Assembly: GCA_021852245.1 (NCBI GenBank)
Contig: JAJZNY010000424.1
Coordinates: 1-9,314 of the forward strand
Length of the DNA: 9,314 bases
Source of the DNA: Planctomycetota bacterium
Lineage (GTDB): Bacteria; Planctomycetota; Phycisphaerae; WQYP01
Reading direction: 5' to 3'
Of this stretch, positions 1 through 5,696 are shown in pieces. Position 1 is the first letter of the stretch, and every line of letters begins with the position of its first letter. Made by a program: the position numbers and the translations under genes. A model generated the notes under the pieces. The model made no database searches. It saw only the letters and a program-made list of their open reading frames with translations, and had not been told where the DNA came from.

Positions 1-409
1 GTCCCAGTCGGTGGGCGATGCTGAAGATGGCCCGCTTCTGGGAGGCGGTGAGCGGAGGCCCGTCAGCCGGTGCGACGCTACGGGCCTGATTGTTGGATGA
101 GGTGGCGTTGTGGGCTTGCACCTGCCGAGCGTAGCGGCCGTTGGTGTGGCTACCGGCCTGACCGTTGGCGCGGCCATGGGACTGGCCGTTGATAGCGCCA
201 TTGGCGGGTGACGGATGGGCGGGCTCGGCGGCGGCCCGATCCAGGGCCACCTGGGCCTGATGGTACAGATCGGCAATCTGAGCCTGAAGTTCGCCGGGGC
301 GGGCCAGCAGGGATTGATCCAGCTCAGCCGTGACATTGATGGAGTGCCCCTGAGATTGATAGTCGCGACTGGCCTTTCGCGACAGGCCGACATTGATGGA
401 TAAAGGCAT
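1..409 (-). CDS. Conserved hypothetical protein with Asn-Gly-rich linker (N-terminal part, cut by window edge)
   Basis: The reverse strand is open from an ATG at 409 to the window edge, giving 136 codons without a stop. An AGGAG Shine-Dalgarno sequence lies 6 nt upstream (416-420), which fixes the start. The protein begins MPLSINVGLSRKASRDYQSQ, and residues 1 to about 60 look like a compact domain. Residues about 65-105 form a low-complexity linker rich in Asn-Gly (NGAINGQ, RANGQ, HTNGR). Near the window edge a motif TASQKRAIFSIAHRLG looks like the start of a second helical domain. I recall proteins with this N-terminus from Planctomycetota and their mobile elements but know no function for them. 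It is transcribed divergently from the HTH gene at 659. A possible minus-strand -10 box (CATAAT, 522-517) lies upstream, with a poor -35. Confidence 0.85.
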   Translation of the reverse strand, partial: MPLSINVGLSRKASRDYQSQGHSINVTAELDQSLLARPGELQAQIADLYHQAQVALDRAAAEPAHPSPANGAINGQSHGRANGQAGSHTNGRYARQVQAHNATSSNNQARSVAPADGPPLTASQKRAIFSIAHRLG

Positions 410-422
410 AAAAAACTCCTTT

Positions 423-435
423 GCCCCTATGGGGC
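423..435. repeat. Short perfect hairpin in the leader of the left-edge gene
   Basis: GCCCC and GGGGC flank a 3-nt TAT loop, directly before the Shine-Dalgarno sequence of the minus-strand gene starting at 409. It could form a small 5' UTR hairpin or be part of an operator. The stem is only 5 bp, so the role is uncertain. Confidence 0.35.
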
Positions 436-584
436 GGTAAGAATAGAAAAAACATGTGGATATGGACGAAAAATGCCCTTGGATTCAGCCGAGAAGGGCT
501 AAACCACTCCCAATCTATTATGACGCAAAATGGGGGTGAAATTAACCGGTGTGTGAACAGCGAACCGGGAATCAGGGAATTTTC

Positions 585-612
585 TTGACCCCATATTTTG
601 AATTGTTAGCAT
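585..612 (+). promoter_or_regulatory. Candidate sigma70 promoter for the HTH-protein gene
   Basis: TTGACC (585-590, 5 of 6 to the -35 consensus) and TAGCAT (607-612, 4 of 6 to the -10 consensus) are 16 nt apart. The leader to the ATG at 659 would be about 40 nt. An 8-bp palindrome CAGATCTG (631-638) lies in that leader just before the ribosome binding site. Read by eye and not tested. Confidence 0.35.
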
Positions 613-658
613 TAGTGGCGTTTAACCCATCAGATCTGCCAAATTAGGAGGCAAATGT

Positions 659-1516
659 ATGAAAGTTGACGATGAAATAGAGAGCCTTCGTTGGCTGGCG
701 CGAGAGTTTGACGCACTGTCCACGGAATTTGAACGCATCTCTGTTGATGTAAACCAGATAAAAAATAATAACCTGAAACGGCGGGTCGGAGGCGCGCCGC
801 GAAACCCCGCCGAACCCGAGGAGTGGCACAAGGGGTACCTGAAAAATTCGCAGATAAAAAAGCTCGAATTTGAAGATCAGCTTTATAAAGAAGCGTTCTG
901 GGAATTTCCGCCTGGTGGCCCATCGGGCCCGCAGCAGAATGAAGTGGTGGGCTTCAGCGTTAGGGAACTGTATGGAAAAAATCCCGATTTATTGAAACGT
1001 GCATTTCGGGCGCTTGGTATGGATAAATCACAGATTCATTTTATGTCCCAGAGCGTGCAAAGAATGTGTGGCGAGATGTACGGATTCCTTGACGATCGTG
1101 CGGAAATCTTGGAAGTGGCCCCACCATATAAAGACATTGGACGGACGATCCTGAAGGTTTTGGCGGACCTATGCAGCGCCCAGGCAAAGAAGCTGAAGAC
1201 GGAAGCCGAGCGGGAGGACGAGATACGCCTGTTGCGGCGAGAATCGGGCAGGCCAAAAACGTTATCAAAATTAGATAGGGCGATATTGGTGGCCATAGTA
1301 TTGAACCCAGAAAAAACACAGCAGGAAATCGCGGCCAAATTCAAGATTACTCAGGGGACGGTTTCACGTTCAAAGAAACGGGCAAACGCATTTTTCGCTC
1401 AGAAGCGCGATTCCGTCCCCAAGCCCAAAACTCTGCCTACGGATCCGTCTATTCTCGACCAAGGCAAGCGGGCCGATGGGCGAACAACTCGCCAACGTCT
1501 TCCGTATAACGATTAA
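659..1516 (+). CDS. Helix-turn-helix DNA-binding protein, unknown N-terminal domain
   Basis: The 285-residue protein starts at ATG 659, seven nt after a perfect AGGAGG (646-651). An overlapping ATG at 655 hits a stop after four codons and is not a start. Residues about 1-45 are charged and helical and may form a coiled coil. Residues about 80-165 form an unrecognised, probably globular, domain. Residues about 197-245 (GRPKTLSKLDRAIL, then TQQEIAAKFKITQGTVSRSK at 220-239) form a helix-turn-helix of the type used by sigma-region-4-like and many transposon or phage regulators; QGTVSRSKKR would be the recognition helix. The Lys/Arg-rich tail (245-285) may contact DNA backbone. It is first in its direction after a divergent control region, which fits a regulator of the element. 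Replication-accessory or recombination roles cannot be excluded. Confidence 0.8.
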   Translation: MKVDDEIESLRWLAREFDALSTEFERISVDVNQIKNNNLKRRVGGAPRNPAEPEEWHKGYLKNSQIKKLEFEDQLYKEAFWEFPPGGPSGPQQNEVVGFSVRELYGKNPDLLKRAFRALGMDKSQIHFMSQSVQRMCGEMYGFLDDRAEILEVAPPYKDIGRTILKVLADLCSAQAKKLKTEAEREDEIRLLRRESGRPKTLSKLDRAILVAIVLNPEKTQQEIAAKFKITQGTVSRSKKRANAFFAQKRDSVPKPKTLPTDPSILDQGKRADGRTTRQRLPYND

Positions 1517-1564
1517 ACTGCCGGCCGCAATGGGTCCCACGTCGGAGTGCCTCCTCCCACCATT

Positions 1565-1589
1565 AGCGAGCACGAATTCTTGGCTCGCT
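1565..1589. repeat. Inverted repeat (7-bp arms) after the HTH gene
   Basis: AGCGAGC (1565-1571) and GCTCGCT (1583-1589) are perfect inverted arms around an 11-nt loop, about 50 nt after the stop codon of the HTH gene. No T-run follows, so it is not a standard intrinsic terminator; it could still stabilise the 3' end of the transcript or be a protein site. Confidence 0.45.
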
Positions 1590-1720
1590 GTTATGGATTG
1601 CTGGTTCAATGATATGAGGCTCACGCGGCAATGGCTCTGATTATTGATCCGGCATTGAGGTCGTACCAAGTGGGCTTTTTAGATTTATATCCTGGCACTT
1701 CGTCAGGTCCATCCAGCGTA

Positions 1721-1739
1721 GTTATTCCAGCTGAATAAC
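1721..1739. repeat. Inverted repeat GTTATTC/GAATAAC
   Basis: Perfect 7-bp arms (1721-1727 and 1733-1739) flank a 5-nt centre CAGCT. The arms are AT-rich and the symmetry is typical of a dimeric regulator site, although a short hairpin is also possible. Confidence 0.45.
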
Positions 1740-1766
1740 GAAAATGGAAAAACACCCCGGTCATCG

Positions 1767-1778
1767 CAGCACGTGCTG
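1767..1778. repeat. Perfect 12-bp palindrome CAGCACGTGCTG
   Basis: The palindrome has no spacer and an ACGT centre. It lies between two other dyads in the gene-free region. Chance palindromes of this length do occur, so confidence in a biological role is low. Confidence 0.35.
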
Positions 1779-1793
1779 GCAGTGGCAAGAATG

Positions 1794-1848
1794 TCAAACC
1801 TGATCAAACCTCCGTTACACACTGTGATCTCAACTGTGATCAACAGTT
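1794..1848. promoter_or_regulatory. Direct repeats and 17-bp operator-like dyad
   Basis: TCAAACCT occurs twice at a 10-nt period (1794-1801 and 1804-1811). ACTGTGATC occurs twice at a 12-nt period (1821-1829 and 1833-1841). The second copy forms a dyad: AACTGT (1832-1837), spacer GATCA, ACAGTT (1843-1848). Repeats at near-helical spacing plus a dyad suggest cooperative protein binding, for example by the HTH protein or an excisionase-like protein, or short iterons. Which protein binds is not shown by the sequence. Confidence 0.4.
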
Positions 1849-1884
1849 CGGTCTGTACGCCTCTGGGTTGATACCAAACCTTAA

Positions 1885-1925
1885 GCCCCACAGCCCTCGG
1901 CATGGTCACGAACCGAGTTTGGGGC
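1885..1925. repeat. Nested inverted repeat GCCCC/GGGGC and CTCGG/CCGAG
   Basis: An outer pair (1885-1889 with 1921-1925) encloses an inner pair (1896-1900 with 1913-1917) with a 12-nt loop. Both stems are 5 bp. The structure is modest and would only matter in single-stranded DNA or RNA. Confidence 0.3.
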
Positions 1926-1987
1926 ATACTTTGACCCGGTTTTCAAAAAATTATGCGCGCTGAAAATGAGCCACAGCTTGTGATTTT

Positions 1988-2022
1988 GGCCGATTATGCG
2001 CTTGTTTTGCGCATATGCGGCC
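1988..2022. repeat. Two-tier hairpin upstream of the excisionase-like operon
   Basis: An inner stem TATGCGC/GCGCATA (1995-2001 with 2009-2015) closes a 7-nt T-rich loop. An outer stem GGCCG/CGGCC (1988-1992 with 2018-2022) is separated from it by a symmetric 2x2 mismatch. Twelve base pairs in 35 nt make this the strongest dyad of the region. It ends 57 bp before the first excisionase-like start codon, so an operator, a leader hairpin or a single-strand initiation site is plausible. A weaker GGCGA/TCGCC hairpin follows at 2036-2049. Confidence 0.5.
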
Positions 2023-2078
2023 GGGTTTATTGAAGGGCGATATTTCGCCTCACTGACTATGTTACAGGAGAACAGCTC

Positions 2079-2258
2079 ATGGCTGAATACCTAACCGCGG
2101 CAGAATTAGGAACCCTATTGCGGCTTTCACGTGAAAAAATACTGACGATGGCGAGGAAGGGGCAAATTCCGTCGATTCGGTTGTCCCCCAAAACGATCCG
2201 ATTTGACCCAGAAGCGGTTGCTGCTGCGATCAACAACAAGAAGGAGGCGCAGTCGTGA
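2079..2258 (+). CDS. Excisionase-like winged HTH protein (59 aa)
   Basis: ATG at 2079 follows AGGAG (2066-2070) by 8 nt, and the frame closes with TGA at 2256-2258. Residues about 5-52 (LTAAELGTLLRLSREKILTM, then GQIPSIRL, ending in FDPEAVAAAI) match the layout of the excisionase/MerR-like winged helix: an HTH starting with a tAxELaxxL-type motif, a short wing around I-P-S-I-R, and a closing helix after F-D-P. Family members bind att sites as recombination directionality factors or act as small activators. It overlaps the next gene by 4 bp, so the two are translationally coupled. With the recombinase at 5697 in the same element, a role in excision is a reasonable inference. Confidence 0.85.
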   Translation: MAEYLTAAELGTLLRLSREKILTMARKGQIPSIRLSPKTIRFDPEAVAAAINNKKEAQS

Positions 2259-2482
2259 TCGAATCGACACCACACGATCCGCCACCACTTGCGGTAGATG
2301 CGACCAGGGCGGCCCGCCTTTGTGGAATCGGGCGGACCACGTTTCTTGGACTCGTCAACAGTGGTCGCGCACCTCCACCAATAAGACTGGGGCGCCGATG
2401 CGTCTGGTTGGTTTCCGAACTGACCGCTTGGTTAGCCGCCGGAGCACCGACCCTCGATCAATTGGAACGTCTGAAAAAATGA
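2255..2482 (+). CDS. AlpA-like excisionase/activator (75 aa)
   Basis: The start is GTG at 2255, overlapping the stop of the previous gene (GTGA), with AAGGAGG at 2241-2247 seven nt upstream. After a Pro-rich N-terminus, residues about 16-62 form the AlpA/excisionase fold: ARLCGIGRTTFLGLV as the HTH, SGRAPPPIRLG as the wing, and W-L-V-SELTAWLAAGAP as the closing helix. AlpA-family proteins act as excisionase regulators in prophages and satellites. It is distinct in sequence from the protein encoded just upstream, so the two are unlikely to be a recent duplication. The stop is followed by a strong hairpin (2497-2514) before the primase-helicase gene. Confidence 0.85.
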   Translation: MIESTPHDPPPLAVDATRAARLCGIGRTTFLGLVNSGRAPPPIRLGRRCVWLVSELTAWLAAGAPTLDQLERLKK

Positions 2483-2496
2483 GTAAATCGGCCGGT

Positions 2497-2514
2497 CCCG
2501 GCGCATTCGCCGGG
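2497..2514 (+). promoter_or_regulatory. Strong GC hairpin between AlpA-like gene and primase-helicase
   Basis: CCCGGCG and CGCCGGG form a perfect 7-bp GC stem with a 4-nt CATT loop, 14 nt after the AlpA-like stop codon. A T6 run occurs at 2540-2545, too far away for a classical intrinsic terminator. It may act as an attenuator, RNA-processing or stabilising element that separates expression of the small regulators from the large replication protein. Confidence 0.5.
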
Positions 2515-2558
2515 CGTGCGTGAAACACGACACCGGCAATTTTTTAAGGATCATATTG

Positions 2559-5186
2559 ATGATACCAGAAGAAGCTCCAAGAAGTAATGTTAGTAACATT
2601 CCCCACGCCCTTAAACAGAAGCCGCAATGGGTTCTCTGGAAGTATGAGGGCGATGATCATAACCCAACCAAAGTGCCGTACTCTGTCAAAGGGGCAAAGG
2701 CATCCACTCAAAACAAGGCAGACTGGGCCAGCTTTGAGCAGGTGATGGGCGCTTATCAGCCGGACCGATACAGCGGCGTGGGCTTTGTGTTTACGGCCGA
2801 GGATGAGTTCTGCGGTATCGATCTTGATCACTGCATCCGGCCCGACGGCTCGCTGGAGCCCTGGGCAGAGCCAATTGTTCAAAAACTGAAATCCTACACC
2901 GAGATTTCACCGTCAGGAACTGGGCTGAAGATATTCGTCCGAGCCAAATGCAGGGACGGTAAAAAGAGATTCGACATCGACAAAACCGCCGGTAAGCGAA
3001 TTGAAGTTTACGACTCGGGCAGATATTTCACGGTGACTGGAAACATCTGGCCGAACTCGAAATCTGAAATCTCTTGGCTACAAGAGGAGTTGGATGAACT
3101 GTACGCACAGGGTTTCGGAACTGAGACATCCGGCAACTCTGGGCAGAAAGGCCAATCGGGGAGGAATTGCCGACCATCGACGCCTGGCGACCCAGCGATG
3201 GCGTCGGCCAGAAGTTACATCGAGAAATTGCCACCTGCGATTTCGGGACAGCGTGGACATGATGCCACCTTTCACGCTGCATGCACCTGTTTCCGTTTTG
3301 GATTGACTGACGACCAGGCTTGGGAACTGCTGGCGGAATTCAATCAGCGTTGCCAGCCGCCGTGGAGTGAAAGCGAACTTCGGCACAAGTTGACGGACGC
3401 TCGCACAAGGGTCGAAAAAGATGGCCAGATCGGGCTATTTTTGGAAGGCCATTTGCCGATCATCTTGCTCGGCACGGACGAGCATCGCGTGATTGACGAA
3501 GTGATCAAGGTTTTAGCGCTGGAAGACCAGATTTATCAAAGGGCCGGTTTACTGGTCCGGATTTGTCAGAATACCGGTCGTGTGTGCACGATTGAGCGTC
3601 TACCGTCGGCCAGCCTTCGTGAAATCTTGACTCGGCATGCCAGATTTGTTGGTACAACGCCGAGTGGAAAGGTTCGTGATTCACATCCACCTCAGTGGTT
3701 AGTGGAAGGGATCGAGGCTCGTGGCAACTGGCCATCTATTCGCCAACTCAGCGGCGTGTCGGGTGTGCCTGTGCTTAGGCCAAATGGTTCGCTATTTCAG
3801 ACACCCGGTTACGATCCGGAGACCGGAGTTTACTATGCGCCGCAAGGACACCCGATTGTCATTCGTGACCCTCTGACGCTTGAGGATGCCCGAGGAGCCG
3901 TCCGAAGGATTGAGGAGGTGCTTTCGGATTTTAATTTCAAGTCACCGGCCGATCGATCAGCGTGGTTTGCCGCACTGCTTTCACCCTTGGTGCGTTACGC
4001 CGTTGACGGCACGATGCCCCTGTTCCTCGCACTTGCCAACGTAAGAGGGGCGGGCAAGACGTTAATCATTCAGGTTATCAGTCAGATCGTGCTCGGAGGC
4101 AACATTCCAGTCTTTAATTATGCTTGTGACGTTGAGGAAATGCGAAAAAAAATCACTTCGATTGCCATCGCCGGTGATAGTATGGTACTGCTCGATAATT
4201 TGGTGGGTAATTTTGGTAATGAGGTGCTGAATCGGGCACTTACCGCTACTTTCTGGAGAGATCGGCTTCTAGGAAAAAACGATCTTGTCGAGCTGCCGCT
4301 GAAGACAATCTGGTATGGAACCGGCAACAACACTACCGTCGAAACCGACTTGTCTCGCCGGACCGTCCCCATTCGACTGGAAGTGATGGAGGAGTATCCG
4401 GAAAAGCGGCAGGGATTCAGGCATCCGGAACTGCTTCTATGGGTGAAGACAAATCGGCTATGCCTGCTGCAAGCCGCGTTCACAATTCTGGTTGCATACT
4501 GCCAAGCGGGTAGACCCAAACAGAATCTCAGACCGTTTGGGAGTTTTGAGGAATGGTCGGAACTGATCCGGGGAGCTCTCGTCTGGGCGGGCCTGCCGGA
4601 TCCCCTTGAGGCCAGAGAAGAATTTTTGGCGATATCCGATACCGGTTCTGATGCGCTACGGCAACTCATTGCCGCGTTGCAGGGGTACGAGCACTCCACC
4701 CGTGGATTTGTTGTGTCTTCGCTGATTGCCGATCTGTATTCCTCTACTCCTCCCAACGACATTGCAAGTGTCGCGCTGCGTGCTGCCATTGAGGAATTTT
4801 GCGGATGCGCGGCCGGGAAAAAGCCTTCGGCAAGGCAATTCGGAAACAAACTCAAGAGTGTACGGCGACGGCCATGCGGCGGATGGTATCTTGATATTGA
4901 TACCAACCGAAACAATCGGAATGGCACCGTCTGGCGGTTATATCAAAGCACGTCTGGAACGGATAATTCAAGGCAAAGTGACGGCTCGGGTTTGGATACC
5001 ACTCCTGAAGCACCCCGGCCAGCAATGGTGTCGCCACCGCCAAGTGGGGGGAACAAAGATGCTTTTTCAAAATATCAAAGGGAAGTTTTCCTAAGTAGCG
5101 ATTTTGTTGAGCCAGATGAGTTTTGCGAGTCTGGCGACTCTGGAGAATCTGTTTCACCACCCCTGAAAGAAAATTTGAAAACATAA
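2559..5186 (+). CDS. Primase-polymerase / helicase fusion replication protein
   Basis: I start at ATG 2559 (875 aa), with AAGGA (2546-2550) 8 nt upstream; a GTG at 2520 in frame lacks a ribosome binding site. Residues about 1-200 look like the archaeo-eukaryotic primase/polymerase domain of the phage NrS-1 polymerase type: GIDLDHC with D88 and D90, SPSGTGLKIF at 117-126, and IEVYDSGRYFTVTG at 148-161. Residues about 213-286 resemble a helical PriCT-type linker. Residues about 480-640 are a superfamily 3/AAA+-like ATPase: NVRGAGKT (494-501, Walker A), VLLDN (543-547, Walker B), GTGNN (587-591, sensor-like), SRR (599-601, possible arginine finger). The last 60 residues are acidic and low-complexity (ESGDSGES). 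It presumably primes and unwinds the element's DNA. Lys124 replaces the His usual in primase motif II. Confidence 0.85.
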   Translation: MIPEEAPRSNVSNIPHALKQKPQWVLWKYEGDDHNPTKVPYSVKGAKASTQNKADWASFEQVMGAYQPDRYSGVGFVFTAEDEFCGIDLDHCIRPDGSLEPWAEPIVQKLKSYTEISPSGTGLKIFVRAKCRDGKKRFDIDKTAGKRIEVYDSGRYFTVTGNIWPNSKSEISWLQEELDELYAQGFGTETSGNSGQKGQSGRNCRPSTPGDPAMASARSYIEKLPPAISGQRGHDATFHAACTCFRFGLTDDQAWELLAEFNQRCQPPWSESELRHKLTDARTRVEKDGQIGLFLEGHLPIILLGTDEHRVIDEVIKVLALEDQIYQRAGLLVRICQNTGRVCTIERLPSASLREILTRHARFVGTTPSGKVRDSHPPQWLVEGIEARGNWPSIRQLSGVSGVPVLRPNGSLFQTPGYDPETGVYYAPQGHPIVIRDPLTLEDARGAVRRIEEVLSDFNFKSPADRSAWFAALLSPLVRYAVDGTMPLFLALANVRGAGKTLIIQVISQIVLGGNIPVFNYACDVEEMRKKITSIAIAGDSMVLLDNLVGNFGNEVLNRALTATFWRDRLLGKNDLVELPLKTIWYGTGNNTTVETDLSRRTVPIRLEVMEEYPEKRQGFRHPELLLWVKTNRLCLLQAAFTILVAYCQAGRPKQNLRPFGSFEEWSELIRGALVWAGLPDPLEAREEFLAISDTGSDALRQLIAALQGYEHSTRGFVVSSLIADLYSSTPPNDIASVALRAAIEEFCGCAAGKKPSARQFGNKLKSVRRRPCGGWYLDIDTNRNNRNGTVWRLYQSTSGTDNSRQSDGSGLDTTPEAPRPAMVSPPPSGGNKDAFSKYQREVFLSSDFVEPDEFCESGDSGESVSPPLKENLKT

Positions 5187-5257
5187 AAGAACAAAAACAA
5201 AGAGACTGGCAGATGACTCGCTAGAGTCTCCAGAGTCGCATCTGGCTCATCTGGATC
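5108..5257. repeat. Long imperfect inverted repeat across the end of the primase-helicase gene
   Basis: Positions 5134-5150 pair with 5223-5239 (16 of 17 complementary), and 5108-5117 pair with 5240-5249 (10 of 10). The right-hand arms are adjacent, while the left-hand arms are separated by 16 nt. A competing local hairpin pairs AGATGACTC (5211-5219) with 5233-5243, with a 2-nt bulge. The left arm sits in 9-nt coding repeats for E/D-S-G, and the right arm ends in a 9-nt near-repeat ATCTGGCTC/ATCTGGATC. No T-run follows, so this is not a standard terminator. Confidence 0.6.
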
Positions 5258-5306
5258 AGAAATCGGAGAAGGTTGTCAATTTATTCTTTTTAAGAAGGAG
5301 TTTCCT

Positions 5307-5516
5307 ATGTGTAGCCTCCCCCCAGAAACGGAACCCCTCGAAGTTTGGACTATCGAGATTGCGTCCAAGACACCAGGGGCATCAATGCAGGAGCCCATCC
5401 AAGAACTTACCCGGATGGCCGAGCGTCTGGGTTGCATGGTGAATGTCATCGGCCCGGAAGTTTACGGTCATACCATCCCGGCTGATGATTCTGATCCGTC
5501 GGTATCTCCAGAGTAA
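5307..5516 (+). CDS. Hypothetical protein, 69 aa
   Basis: ATG at 5307 follows AAGGAG (5295-5300) by 6 nt, a good ribosome binding site that supports a real gene. The protein is acidic, with no membrane segment, signal peptide or metal motif. Residues about 12-50 may form a small alpha/beta unit (VWTIEIAS, then a helix EPIQELTRMAERLG, then MVNVIG), followed by a disordered acidic tail ending DDSDPSVSPE. I do not recognise it. It lies between the replication gene and the integrase on the same strand; the 120-bp gap with the inverted repeat upstream suggests separate control from the primase-helicase. Confidence 0.6.
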   Translation: MCSLPPETEPLEVWTIEIASKTPGASMQEPIQELTRMAERLGCMVNVIGPEVYGHTIPADDSDPSVSPE

Positions 5517-5696
5517 GGATAAAAACCGTGAAGAGATCAACGTAACTGATCTGATCCTATGTTCGAGTGTTTGCTGTGTGAGGATATGGGATGCCAACTT
5601 GAAAACAGGTCAATGAAATATCAGTGGCAGGAATTATTGTCCATCTGAGTAAGTTCAGCTAAGATCAAGCTGGGTAGCATATATAGAGGGTCAATC

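Larger units (their letters stand above)
1517..2078. other. Gene-free, repeat-dense control region of the element
   Basis: No open frame here combines a credible length with a ribosome binding site on either strand. The stretch holds at least seven dyads (1565-1589, 1721-1739, 1767-1778, 1832-1848, 1885-1925, 1988-2022, 2036-2049), two sets of short direct repeats (1794-1811 and 1821-1841) and an AT-rich run around 1938-1954. It sits immediately upstream of the excisionase-like/primase-helicase operon. Possible roles are a regulatory hub, a replication origin for the excised element, or recombinase/excisionase arm sites. The function is inferred from position and repeat content only. Confidence 0.6.

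Noticed and set aside
1791..1871. Plus-strand micro-frame of 26 codons (starts MSNLIKPPLH)
   Set aside because: No Shine-Dalgarno sequence; its repeat-like residues simply reflect the 12-nt DNA repeat.
1703..1927. Minus-strand open frame of 74 codons in the gene-free region
   Set aside because: No ribosome binding site before the ATG at 1927, no recognisable domain, and it runs through several dyads.
2203..2523. Plus-strand 106-codon frame overlapping both excisionase-like genes
   Set aside because: It is in a different frame from two genes with ribosome binding sites and family features; its Arg-rich translation is typical of a shadow frame.
4118..4927. Minus-strand 269-codon frame inside the primase-helicase gene
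   Set aside because: It lies antisense to the conserved ATPase region; Ser/Arg-rich composition and no start signal mark it as a shadow.
5559..5648. Plus-strand micro-frame of 29 codons with a CxxC (MFECLLCEDMGC)
   Set aside because: The CxxC is tempting, but there is no ribosome binding site, and 29 codons in a 180-bp gap are expected by chance.
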